Shown here one piece after another: positions 37,000 to 49,793 of a DNA stretch of 64,000 bases (its first letter is position 1; the number at the start of each line of letters is the position of its first letter). The position numbers were made by a program, and so were the translations under genes. The stretch covers positions 19,930,864 to 19,994,863 of the forward strand of contig NC_091140.1 in NCBI RefSeq assembly GCF_041381155.1, given 5' to 3'. The notes under the pieces are model-generated. The model saw only the letters and a program-made list of their open reading frames with translations. It did no database searches and had not been told where the DNA came from. The stretch is from Argopecten irradians (lineage: Eukaryota > Mollusca > Bivalvia > Pectinida > Pectinidae).

Positions 37000-38596
37000 A
37001 TGATGATATATGATAATGATGATACGCTGCCCATATAGAAGTTTGTCATCCAAATGTCTGTGAGGTCGTATTTGATTTTGATTTTGATGAGATTGTGTTA
37101 TCAAGTTTTCAACATGCACACAAACATGCCATCCAAATTAACTGATATCCATACATTAACTAGCTAATATGTAAAATAAAATTGATTTGTTCACACATAA
37201 ATTTCTTGATAGTGTTCCCTCCACATGTTACACCTAACACTGATCAATTACTAAAATAAAGGCTACTTGTGGTATGTTCAGTTTACATCCTTAGTTCGTA
37301 GTTGATCAAAGGATAGCAAAGTTTGGCAAGCTATGTAAACATCAATACGTTTTTACAATTCTTAATGGTATCATTTATCTTACTATTCATTTTGTCATTT
37401 TATGATAATTCGCAGGTTTTACCTTGTGTCTTTACAAGGTAGATTTGTACCTCGAGACATTTCGTATAATGCGTTCCTTTTAAAGGTAAAGATCAGCTTT
37501 TACTTGGTTCCTTGGGCTATTTTGCCGTTGATGGGAACTTCGTATATTTAATATCCATTGTGTTATGTATACGTGTGTGATATAGATGAATGTGGCGATT
37601 TGTAAATAAGCGAAATCCAGTGGTGTCACTTCTTGAATGTAAGGACTGACCAGAAGCAGACAATGTCAATTGTTTAATGTTGGTATATCTAAATCAAGGG
37701 GCAAAGCCTAACATAATGAATGTCTAACAGAAAGGTTAAAAGTAAGGTGAAAAGGAGACAATGACATTACATTCAGCGGTAAAGGAAAATACACAACATG
37801 TTTACGATCCACTTTGGACGCATCCAGTATTATTCTTATAATTTGATTCTTAAAATTATATTTTTTCTGTTGTACCTGTTCGATTTCAAGAATCAGTGGT
37901 TTATTTCAAAACTGATATTGCTTTGATATTGATAATGTTTTTTTCTCTTTCTACACAATTATCTATCGTTATGTTATAGATATGACACCAAACTCTTTTT
38001 TGTTAGACAACTTGAGATCGATCCCAAATGGCACATTATTTTCCATGTTCCTATAGTCAAGGTACGTTATCCCGGAACACGTTTTAGATGTCAATGGTCT
38101 CCTAGACGAAATAGGAACTATCTCTATAAATATGTCTTATCCCTATTTTGTGTTTCTGTGTATGTGTGTGCTTTCAGTGTTATCAATGAATAATTTACTT
38201 ACACAAATTGTCGTTAAGGAAAATCATATTCAAACGTCCTGACAAAAATGTGATAGTAAACAAATATAGCATTTTGATGAGGTCGATACATGGTTATATC
38301 GACCAATGAAAAAATATTGACCGAGGACGTACATTTTATTATTGTATTTTTCTTTTTTTAACATTTTGAAATGATTGTGAAACCAAATACGCATCGCATT
38401 GTAAATTCTTATGACTTTGTGTCAAGTTTAATTTAAAAGCAACATATGAAAACAGTATCAATGGATGCACTTCACCATTTCATTACATGCACCCGATGCA
38501 TGCGTGTTTGTAAACTGCATACATGTACATGTACTCCATTACACATGTAGCTCCATGTCTTAAGGACACAATCGATTAAATGTATAGTTTGTTCTA
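37000..38596. other. GT upstream region, copy 2, no gene seen
   Basis: Aligns with 15646-17090. No exon or clear promoter motif was recognised. Confidence 0.5.
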
Positions 38597-38599
38597 AAA

Positions 38600-39400
38600 T
38601 AACAGTTTTATACTATTTAGTTGATAGTTTTAGTTAATATATGTGCAGTATGTATAGTGTATATATACATACATAGGACAGTTATTAGGGACCAGGTGGC
38701 CACGTGCACATACCCATCTGGGGTCGTTACGTATACGTAGGGCGCTAAGGCACCGCATTCTTTTTTCCATATAAGTAGTTGTTTACGACTAGGGCTGTGA
38801 ATTAGGGTCCAGTTTGCTGGACAGGTTGCGTAAGGTGTTCGTATTAATAGTAACAGAGAGCTAAATTTAGGTATTGGTCACTTCGGCCAGCCAATTAGAG
38901 TTAGGTTGGGAGGGGAATGGAAGTAGGTAGAAATACGTAATCATAGTAAGATTCAGCCAATGAACGTGAGAATGAAGATTGGAGGAGCGAGGTTTTCGCC
39001 AATTAGAGGATAGTATGAAAGTGGTATAAAAAAGGGGTGCACGTGACGAAACGACAGAGATTACATGAAATTTCAGGACATACCCCACGTATCTCAGGAT
39101 CAGTTATTTTAATTCGGATTACTTTACTACACTTAGTGTGTTTGTGACTAAGGGATTTATACTTGCATTTGGGATGTACTGAATACTTCGCAATTATGGA
39201 TTATCACCTAGCAGTGATCTTAAATGAAACAGTATACCAGTGTGTGTGTGTTCCTAATGGATTTATTGTGAACTTTATTACGTGGATGTTTATGTGAATA
39301 AATTATGTGAATTTTAAAGTGATGTTTTCTAGTTTTCCTTGCCGTAGTCACCTTCCATCACGGACTTATGATATACAATTGCGTCTCGTCATAGCATAAG
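38600..39400 (+). mobile_element. Probable solo LTR (fossil)
   Basis: A block of about 0.7-0.8 kb found only in copy 2, with a TATA-like GGTATAAAAAAGG near 39025 and an AATAAA signal near 39296, spaced as in an LTR, and no internal coding region. Exact ends and target duplication are uncertain. Family cannot be assigned; a Gypsy-type LTR would be a guess. It is younger than the copy 2/copy 3 split. Confidence 0.4.
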
Positions 39401-40598
39401 TGCTATCATATTTTGGAGAAACGCTACATGATTTTCATATTATTATTGTGAATTAGTCATTTATTACTGTAGCATCCTTAACTACCTACAACATGTGTGT
39501 TGAAAATACTAGCATGCGAAAAACAAACACAAATAATTAATTATTATAGTTAAAGGATGCGCATATGGCCACTGTTGCAAACGAAAGAAGGAAAACAGCG
39601 ATGACGAAATTATGTGCTGGTGAAATACTAAACTGGTAAAATAGATTGAACTGTTCTACAACAGGTAATTGTTGTATTACAACGATTTATTCTTAACGTA
39701 CAAATCGTATAAAGTAAACTATAGTACAAAAATATACTTTCTGGTTCTAGGCTATTTTGAAAGATTTTAAAAGGGGATATGTTTGCTGGTCATTAATTAA
39801 AAAAATTACATGTCAATTGTTTTAAAGTACATCACTTGCTTACAGACATCAAATTTCTATTCAGGGATTTAGTAATACTGTGCAGAATTATTGTCAGTTA
39901 AATCAATTATTGCTGCGAGTGTGGAAGAAGGTTGGAATTTATTCAGTTCAAATGCGCATGTTTCAAGAAAGGTATATCAGATGATATTTGAAATATATAA
40001 TTTATGTGCAGGTTATGTAGTTATCGTTTGGGTTGATGCATGCATATCAGTACCATTATATAAGTTAAAATAATGTACATCTAATGTGTAAAAATTAGAA
40101 AAAAATAGTATCCCAGTGCTAATACATGTAAATTGACCAAGACGTTCATAACCATGCCTCGTGCTCGCACGCGCTCGTTTTTGCATTCAATGCTGGAGCT
40201 AACTTTAATTAGTAGCATACACAATACAAAATGCACGTGCAGTTTGATCGACAGTTAATGATCAGGCAATTTTTATGCATGTCTATCGATTTCATTTTAA
40301 AACTTGTTTCATACTTCAAATTTTTAACACAAAACTGCTAATCTGCATTAATTATCAGAACAATGCATTTTTGTCAGAATATATTCTGTACCTGTTGTTT
40401 AAGTTGATATTATTCCAGAATACATGACGATGATAGATAATGAGGTTTTGATCAACATCATTACCCTTTGATGTTCCATAATTATTGCCTAAATAATATC
40501 ATGTGAGAATATGCGTTGATGACAGTATCTGGTGACTCGCTAATAAAAATCAATACTCTTTGAAATACCATTATCTGTATTTGCTATTTACTTTGAAG

Positions 40599-43500
40599 GT
40601 GTGTTTACTGATCCCACATCAACACCGCTTACCAAGGACACAGGTAAATATACCTGAAACTTGTATCACTTAGCACAAAATCTGCAAACGTAATGGTGCA
40701 ATTACGTTTTAGGGCAAATATGATCTAGAACATATAACGCGAAATGTTGAATTTGCGCAATTACTATAATGACTAAATTAATAACAGTTCATCCAAGTAA
40801 CCCTGACACGAAAAAGTCTAAAACAAGATTATGGCTTCAATATGTACGTTAATGCACAATTCATATGGTTCCCTTTACTTAGATACGGAATTAACCAACA
40901 ATATTTAAATTACAAAGTTACAATTTATTATTTACGTCAAAGACAATTACTAATTTAATGTATAGTAAAATAAAAAAAAACATCAATTACTATTGAGCTC
41001 AGATACACTAAACAAGTTCCAGGCTAAATAAAATAGTAACCAGCGGACCTCAAACGTTTTCATATACTAATGCGTTTTGATTCAAGATACAAAAATGGCA
41101 AGATACAAGATAATAGCAGGCTAGCAGCAACATGATTCAATCTGAAAATCGATAAATCCCTGTCTAATAGAAACAATACAAAGATTAAAATAAAATCCAT
41201 TACAGACAACATGTACAATATGTAGGGAAATAAATTATGCGTAATAAATAGAAATCTATTCCCTACTCACATTACCAAAGTTGATTATATATAATGTTTT
41301 TTGGTTTGCTTTAATTAGTATGCATTTTTATTTCTTTTCATGTCGTCAACAGCAATTGGATCTGGTAAAAATGATGTCGTCATCACTATAACTGACCAAA
41401 ACCGTGTTCAAAGAAAGGTTATGTTTTACTGATCTATTTTCGTTTTCTTACAAAATCTTAAGCCAATTTAAACCTATTGAATTTACCTTTATCCAATTTA
41501 ATACGAATGACAAGTCTTTGTTTTTCATATTAACGTTTGATTTTATATGTTTGGTTCGATTTAAATTTTCGAGTTTTACCGTAACACTATAATTACCTGT
41601 AAAACATATCATATATATATTGCGTCCTTGAAAGTAGATAAAATCAATTGATATCTGACATGACACTATTCAATTCAAAGATAGGATACATTGATATGTA
41701 TAATACAATATTAAATGTCCTCAATGGTGGTGTCAATATATTGATGTAACAACAATGATGTAACACAAACAACTACAGATGTTACAGCCAATATCCAATA
41801 CTTACACCCTATCAAACGCCATCTGGCATTCCATAGTCAGATTGCATTTTGTCCATTGTGCTATTGGGATTGCGACGTATGATATAAACTTTCAATTGAC
41901 GGATCGCCAGCTGTCAATCAAACTCTCATATATCACCTGAGACGTTGTATTTTTTATTGTGTATGTTACGACGTTTGCTCCGACGTTGCATAGATGCACG
42001 TGCACTTGCGACCACGTAGCGTGACTAGATACTGCCTGGCGATTTTTCAATACAGTACTTGCTTAATTTCCTTACATTTAATGAAAATAATCAATGAATT
42101 ATCATCATATTTCGATTTGTTGCAATTACAAAACTGTCATCTTAAAAACGCAGTAAAAGCGAAGAAACAGCTGCAATAACAAGTTAAGAGAATTAAAAAC
42201 GCTTTATCATCATTTATATTGGAATGATATCTAAGTTTCTATAGAAATGTGTTCTCCAGAAACTGTAATTTAAAATCAAACATATTTGCTTGTTTGTTTT
42301 CGTGCTTAGAAAAATAACGTTTTGTGCAGTATGTTTTAGAGGAAAAAAGATGTTGAATGTACAATGCTAATTTTTAGTGTAAATATTTTCAAATCTACTT
42401 ATTTGCTATTCAGTATTTTTTATGAATTATTTTTGTAAACCACAGACTGCGCATTCGCAGAACGTGGGGACGGACTCGTTGAACATGTCTTTGGTGTTGG
42501 TCTAGTTTATCACGATTGTTCTGGAAGTGAACGATTTGTATCTGCGTTGTGCAAGTGTATAGAAAGAGGTACGGGTTTTTCAGAGACATCATACCAGTGA
42601 ACATCAGTGATGATAAATCATCATTTCGATAGAAAATCGAATGTATTGATTTTTTACAGTAATACAAAACATTGATTAATACAAAGATAAACTTTATTTA
42701 GTTTACATCGGTTGCGAAAAAAGACATGTACTTTTATGCAAATCACTTTCGATGGCCCAGAAGTAATCATGTTAGAGATCTTAAAGTGGGAGGAAACCGG
42801 AGTGCCCGGAGAAAACCCACGGGATAGTTTAGGTAGCTCTTGATCCTTTCACGTTCATGCTGGAGTGTCGATCTCCAGCCGGCAAGGTGAATGGCGAGTG
42901 GACTAATCACTATAACACCCAGCAACAGCAATTAATGGGGAGGGTCAGTTATCTAACTTTATCAATTGCATATGAATATAATATATTGATGACATTGTTT
43001 ACAGTCAAAGCAGCATTTAATAATTATATTTACCACTAGCCTTTATGGCAATTATCTATGTATGTTTTCTAGTTTTTATTTTGTATTTCTCAGGAAACAT
43101 TTTTTCTCAATAGTATTACAAAATGGTTTAAAGAGAGTCTTGTTCCGTATGAGTGTTAAAAAAAACACATTATTGAAATAAAAAAAAATATTTTTATTCG
43201 CTTGTGATGGTCCAGAAAGTAAAATGTATCGATTTTAATTGATTGATAGCATTGTGTTATCTTTGTTTTAGATACTAAAATAATTGATAACTCTACCCCA
43301 TTGAAGACCACGACTACACCAAAGAGTACAGCGAGTAAGTGTTTAGTAAACAACTTTGGCAATATGTCATGTCATCATGGCAATCCAATATACACGCATA
43401 TGGTGAATAGAAAGTCAGGAAAAATAATTTATTATTTTGATTCATTGAGACAAACTTACTTACCAAGCGCAGCGATGATAAAAGGAAACACATATTCCAA

Positions 43501-43669
43501 CGGAACACAATATGATTAAAACGTCCCTCGTCACCCTTTAATCTATTGTCCCCATCTTCTAACGTCACTGTAAAGATTCGCACTTCTGTTGTCGGTTTAA
43601 TTCGGTAATGTGTCATGTTTTCTTCAGCGACCCCACCAGTTACTACAGACAAAACTGCGATCAGGCCAG
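40599..43669 (+). pseudogene. TPC copy 3, 3'-truncated
   Basis: Exons 40599-40643, 41353-41412, 42446-42568, 43272-43334 and 43628-43669. The 123-base Cys exon lacks the 5-base duplication of copies 1 and 2 and is open: CAFAERGDGLVEHVFG, then HDCSGSERFVSALCKCIER, giving four Cys. The next exon reads AAA where copies 1 and 2 have TAA, so IIDNSTPLKTTTTPKSTA is open and typical of an O-glycosylated stalk. But the donor of the 60-base exon is changed from GT to GA, a Cys in that exon is Ser, and everything after 43935 is lost to a rearrangement. It is the best guide to the ancestral reading frame of the middle exons. Confidence 0.45.
42787..42920 (-). repeat. tRNA-derived SINE, minus orientation (copy 3)
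   Basis: Third copy of the SINE at 7602-7745, at the same intron position. Confidence 0.6.
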
Positions 43670-43935
43670 GTAAGATCCTCAATCTAGTTTCATTTTCTTG
43701 TATTTTAATTTTCGGTTGTTGAACTCATATAAATGTATTTTTTGGAGCAAAATTTATAAAAAAAAATTGAAAGTTAAATATCTACAAAATAACAATTATA
43801 AATGTATACTCTTATCGAAACCTTAGATATGAACCACTACAAACAGCCGTGTAATTTATTTCACATAAATATGGAAATTTAATGAATTTTTTGTTATTCT
43901 ATTAATCCGCCATCGGTCTACATACCTAGTAATAG

Positions 43936-45300
43936 GACTATTTACAATAAGCTGTATACGTATACGCATAAGTATACGGATACGTATTTAAGGAGGAGCA
44001 ATCATTATTTGTACTTTTTTTTCTAAATTTAGAATAAGACTTATGATATCGTCACAGGATAGCTACCTGCTTGAACAAAAATGCACTATCATTTCGTGGC
44101 ACGTGTGTACCTTGGTGAACTTGTATGTACGCTAGTAATTAGTGTGGTTCATTATGGTGGCTGATTTCGGTCATGTCGCTTGACGAGCCCGCTATGCGAC
44201 AGTGAGCCAAGTGAATGAGCAATTAGAATTACACACTGTCGCATGACGCATTATCGCTCTTCGCATGTCGCACTATCGCATGGCGCTTTGTGGCCAGTTG
44301 CGACCCCGCCTTCAACAATGCACCATGCGAAGAGCGATACTACAATAGTGTGTCAAGCTAAGAGTGTCAGTTTTGAAAGTTTGCCAATACGTCATGCGGC
44401 AAGGCATCATGTGATAAACATATTGTCATATGGTGTACTGTGGCTCTTCGTACGGCGATTTGTTGCCCGTGGCAACCATGCAATGAAACAGTGCGACGAT
44501 GTGCTATGCGACATTGTGACAATTGGTCATGTAACAATGCACTAAGTGAAGATCGACAATTTGCCATGCGACAACGCATTATCGCACCAACGTCTCTTTG
44601 CTTGCAGCATCAATGGGGACAACCTACGTCATCGGAAGTGATATCGGGCACACAAAAACAATGGAAAAACGCCCGCTTCAAGATGAAAATCGGCTGAAAA
44701 TATGACATAAAAGCAATGCATCTTCTAAATCTATCGTGCGTCAAAAACAGTGTATTGTTAGAGATTCTATGAAGCTATCAAATATCGTCAAACTAGCTCA
44801 GATAATGCAAACACCTTAACACAATATTTTTCGACAGCAGGGATATCGGTCACATTTTATTCAATAAAACGTTAAAAGTTGTAAATAAATAAAATTTGCT
44901 GTCACAAAACCGTCCCGTTTACTAATACGTAATATATGACTGTTGAAAGAAAATATTTCATTCATAACATCTGCTAGTGGAGAAACATAGACGGTGCTTA
45001 ATTAGAAATTATGAAAGTGATATCGGTCACACTTAGAACTTTAGGGGTAACGGTCACATCCATTATTTTCTTTGTAGATCCAGTCTGCTGATGTTAACCA
45101 CGTTTTGTTTATGAAAATCGATTTAAATTAATTATTTTTTTTTTTTTTTACTTTTATAATTAAAAATATTTCAAGTGCTGCAGCTTTATAAAAAGGTGTT
45201 AAAATTAGAAACTTTAAACCTCAGACAGACGGAGAAAAATATACTTAAACAGTTTTCATTATGACAAAAAAGAGCGAAAGTGATAGACCGTACTACTTTA
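43936..45300. other. Non-homologous junction block in copy 3
   Basis: Replaces everything between the TPC Thr/Pro exons and GT exon 1, including GT exons 2 and 3. It contains the 44160-44600 repeat field. No gene seen; the frames on both strands come from the repeat. Confidence 0.55.
44160..44600. repeat. Degenerate short-repeat field around TGCGAC / TCGCATG
   Basis: Motifs such as TATCGCATGGCG, GTCGCATGACGC and CATGCGACAACGC recur in both orientations at short irregular spacing. It is more GC-rich than its surroundings and has long stop-free frames on both strands because of the periodic sequence. Confidence 0.6.
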
Positions 45301-45396
45301 ATTTTGGATTATTTTAAAGTACATGTGTACCCCTGACAAAATGTTACTTTCGGTATAATACACAGAGAATAATTATTTGATGCTACAAAACCTTAC

Positions 45397-45559
45397 CGTC
45401 TTCATCTGCCTGTCCGTGTATATCTTCAAAACTCATTTGATACACTAAACTTTTAGTTATAATGACTGCATTTTCTCCCAGGAAAACACGGACGAACATG
45501 AACCACAATAACAAAATGGAAAATATATACATGAATGTGCATCTCCTCGTTAAGTACAT
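45397..45559 (-). pseudogene. GT copy 3: exon 1 only
   Basis: Encodes MYLTRRCTF, a hydrophobic anchor (about FSILLLWFMFVRVFLG), then GENAVIITKSLVYQM and ADED before a GTAAGG donor. It matches exon 1 of copies 1 and 2 with many substitutions. Exons 2 and 3 are absent because 43936-45300 has replaced them. An in-frame ATG 45 bases upstream is also possible. Confidence 0.8.
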
Positions 45560-48500
45560 GCTGATAGTGATGTTACACTGTCCGCACACATAGAAGTTTG
45601 TCATCCAAATGTCTGAAGGTCATAAAATGTATATGATATTGATTTTGTTGCGAAAGTGTTATAACGTTTTCAACATGAAAAGACATGTCGTACAAATTGA
45701 TCTGATATCCATACAAAGGCTAGCTATTATGAAACCTGATTTCTTCGCTTACAAATCTCTCGATATTTCCTCCATATGTTACATCAAACACTGATCAAAT
45801 AACGGCTACCTGTGGTGTACTCAATTTACATCATTAATAAGTAGATGATTAAAGGATAGCAAAGTTTGACAAGCATAGACTTAGATGAACACATCGACAT
45901 TTAATATTGTTTTTTTTTTTTTTTTTATAATTATTATCATTTATCTTACGATTACGTCTTGCCATTTTATGATAATTCACAGGTTTCACATTGTATCTAT
46001 ACAAGATACCCCGACACATAATATATAATGCGTTCTTTTTACAGGTAAAGTTCAACTTTTACTTGTTTCTTTGGGTTATTTTGCCATTGTTGGATACTTC
46101 GTATATGTATTATCCATGATTGTGTTATGTGAACGTGTGTGATTTGGATGAATGTGGTGATTTGTAAATAAGCAAAATCAAGGTGTGTCACTCTTTAAAT
46201 GTAAGGAATGACCAAAACAGATACTGTCCAATTCCTTATGTTTGTAAATCTAAATCAAGGGACAAAGCCTTAATTTTCCAAGACGAATTGGGAATTACCA
46301 AAACAGATACATAAATTCATTATTCAGTTTATATTGGGTTTTTTCATGTGTGTGTTCAAATTTATCAATGAATGCTCAGCTTTTTAAAGTTAATTAATCA
46401 TTCAGTTGTCCTTACAAAAATACATGTGATAACAAAAAGATTTTAAATCTCCAAATATCCATGCATAACTGATGAATTAAGTGATGAATTTACTTTTGAT
46501 AGGTATTATAACCATACCTGTATTACGCACGACTAGATGCATTTCGGGGTACGACACTTCCCCGTTTTCGTACAATCTGACTCGTAATTCCGAGAAATGT
46601 ATACCGTGTCAATATCCTTGTACTAGAAGGTCGTCAGCCATATTGATGATATTGTCTCGACACAACAAGCGACCTGGTCGGATCAAACAGGTAACATAAA
46701 CAATACAAAACACGCATATTTACTCTAATATCTACACATCTATTAAAGGCACTCATTTAAAGTATCTAATGTGTATTAGACAAATCGGTTTTGTTGTAAA
46801 TGTTTGATTTATATGTCTTCCTTGTAAACATCGTAAGCTCGGCATGGCCTACTTTCGTTTTAGGTTAAAATAATACTGCGATGAAATTGAGCTGATTTTC
46901 ATATCAATTATTGTGTAGTTGTCTTTTATTACTGTCGAGAACCTATTGCATTCTTAACTGCCTGTAACATATATGCTGAAAATACTAGTATGCGAAATAC
47001 ATATAATTATCATAGTTGAAGGGTGCGCATATGGTCGATATAGAAACCGAAAGCAGGAAAACAGGGATGACGAAATTCTGTACTAGTGAAATATTAAACT
47101 TGTTAAATTAATTGAACTGTTCTATAAGAAGCAATTTTTGTACTACTACTATTTATTCTTACCGCATGACCATGTACATGTTGTATAAAATAAAGTATCA
47201 TACAATGAAAAGACTTCTTGGTTCTAGGTTGTTTTGAAAGATTTGAAAGGGGTTATTCGCTGGTCATTTTCAATGAGAAACAGTACTGTTAAGTATAAGA
47301 TGAATTAAAATTACCTGTCTGTTTATACATTGGTAAACGTAATATAATAAGCGCACTAATCGACATTGTGTTTCCCTTGCCTCAGAGCAAGCTACGATGA
47401 CCGAGTTGTTTTAATATGTGTTCAGACATGTTATCACTAGTCCTTCACCTCAGGTTATCGACCTAGCAATATGGCAGCTACATTTACCAGGTCATTGTCT
47501 TAGGTCGATGTGTTCCAGGGTTTTCTAGCTTTCCTACATATCCTAAAGCGGACAAGTCCTTTTAATAACCTTGACAAGTCGATAGCGAGTCTCCTTTGTT
47601 ATTTGTTAGACTGGTTTGATATTATGTTGATACTAAAGCCATGTAAGCAGTCAAGTGTCCATATAAACGTATATGTTTAGTGATATGACAGGACATAAAA
47701 TAAAAAAAAAAAAACAAAGTTATATCAGCTCTCCTGATTGATGGTTTTTATCTCTCTAAACGTAGTCCAATGAAGGTACAGGGATGGGTCGGGATCCAAT
47801 TTAAAAGATTTTGATAGCCTTAACCTAATTCATTAATATGTAACGAGGGGGAACTTTAATTTGTGATTCACGGCTATAAATAGACACAGCGTATACAATG
47901 TACGTATACTCTATGTGTCGTGGATTCTCCGTAAGTTCGTGTATTGTACAGTGCATCTAGATCCCATTCAAATTTGATACAAACGACTCAATGTATAATG
48001 TTTGTCCGTATATTCGAATTAAAAATTGAAAATTGTTTCCTAAATTTTTATAACTTCAATAAGAAATTGTTGATACATGACATCACTTTTAAAGCTAATT
48101 AAACTACAAATATTAGTTTTTTATAGTATCTAAAATGGAATTTATTAAGATCATTTTTCGGAAGCTTGCAAAGCTGTAGTTACATTCAGAGTCAAACATT
48201 TTGATCAGGGTCGTGTGACCATACAATGACACTAGTATAGTCTATATTTGAAATTTGATGACAGTCATACACACAATTACTGAAATACATCGCTGCAATT
48301 TCATAAAAGGCAATATTTGAAATGGAAAAAAAATTCTTTCTAAAAAGCATTTCTATAAACTGTTAAGATAACTTGAATAATAGAATAATGGATATTACTA
48401 AAGTAAACTCTTCATTACGAATAAGTTGCCAGAGACCGGAATTTCACGGTTGATTACGGCGTGCACAAGTATTCTTAAAATTGTAAAGAGGCTTTTCAAC

Positions 48501-49793
48501 ATTTAAATTTTTCAAAAATCTATATGGAAAAAAATATTCACACTAACAACGATAGTCCTAGGCCTGTTACAGGTGATATGGGTCCGAGTTCGGGTTTATT
48601 TGACGTGTCGTACAATGTACGTAAATATCTATTATTAATTGTGACATTTCCCGTTCGATGTTTAGATTTGAGGAAACCTAGCCAGCGTTTACAGTATTTA
48701 TGGCTTTACCTATAAGACTGTTGTGTATCGTACTCTCTCTGATAAGGCACTAGACAGAATACCTTCCATCTATCATTACCCCTTATTTCCATTAAACCAA
48801 TTGCAGGCTAATGAATTCGAATTCACAGCATACATAAGAATAATTTGCGCTGGCCGATTCTAGTTTAATGTTCTCTACGCAGTGATAAGTACGTCATGGA
48901 TTTCAAAGCAGCATTGGGGGCATAAACTTCTAGATATTAGATATACATAAACTGTTCAAACATTTCATTTATGTATTTTTTCATATCATTTCTAACAGAA
49001 CAATGAGCACATTGCATAGTATCATTTATATCCGTGATAATCAATTCCTTAAACGTCAGTGTCGAGTAGATATAAATATGACAGCATTTTAACAAAAAAA
49101 AATTGACAGGAATACTCTGTTGTTATTTAACGACAAATTATCTACCAAATCTACCTCGCAGGCTGAACTGTGTTTGAACACGAATATTTAAAAGTTATAA
49201 TCGATGGCTCACAATACATGTTTAGTTAAGATAACATGTAACATATTTTGTGCAGGGTAGGATATCCGCGATATTCCACTCTGGTCATATCCACCCAGGA
49301 TTATGTCTTGGTAAAACTGAAGGTTCTGTGCTTGGCACCATGTAAAACAGGTAGATTTTGATATATATATCAAAGGACTAAATAACGGTATGATAGATTG
49401 TATGGCTTCCAAAATGGAAGTATATGTTAGGCATGCGTTGGTAAGTGTTTTCCTCCTGAAATGTCTACAGTTTTGCTATGTCATAGTCCAGGGGTACGAC
49501 AGTTCATACTGTTACATTATCTGTGGATAGAAATCAATACATTCACCAAAACCATTTCATTGTGTAGATAACGTGGTCAATTTGTTATTTATAACTCGAC
49601 AAGTATGTCAGCATTGTAAGACGACAGGTGAACTCGACCAAAATATTGTATTCAGGTTGAAATAGCTTCATTCACTAAAATTGTGTATATATATATATAT
49701 GAATATAATCATGATATTATTATTAATTAATTCTAATTGAACATCTTTGTTATATATGTAGTGTGAGTGAATCCCCGTCATACCCCCGACAAA
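45560..49793. other. GT upstream / HSPA12 upstream region, copy 3
   Basis: Aligns in blocks with 15646-17945, 19870-20110 and 21531-23021 of copy 1, without the copy-1 insertions. Poly-T at 45909-45926 and a TA microsatellite at about 49685-49702. A 216-base stop-free stretch bounded by AG and GT (about 46484-46690, with EKCIPCQYPC) could be an exon, but it has no partner exons and no counterpart in copy 1. Confidence 0.45.

Larger units (their letters stand above)
24447..39795. repeat. Cassette copy 2 of the tandem array
   Basis: Begins inside HSPA12 intron 2, then a segment (about 24530-26430) shared only with copy 3 (39796-41697), then the region shared with copy 1. Copy-2-only features are a 1.48-kb insert (31081-32562), a 101-base deletion at 29696, a 27-base deletion in GT exon 1, a templated 57-base insertion at 36588, and a probable solo LTR. 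Positions 39420-39795 match 46885-47270 of copy 3. Confidence 0.8.

Noticed and set aside
44243-44697. Three overlapping open frames on both strands
   Set aside because: Produced by the TGCGAC repeat field, which lacks stops in several frames.
46481-46699. 72-residue frame with EKCIPCQYPC bounded by AG and GT
   Set aside because: No partner exons, no counterpart in copies 1 or 2, and no recognised domain; mentioned only as a possibility in the regional entry.
49600-49793. Heat-shock elements upstream of HSPA12
   Set aside because: GAA and TTC triplets occur but not with the required alternating 2-base spacing.
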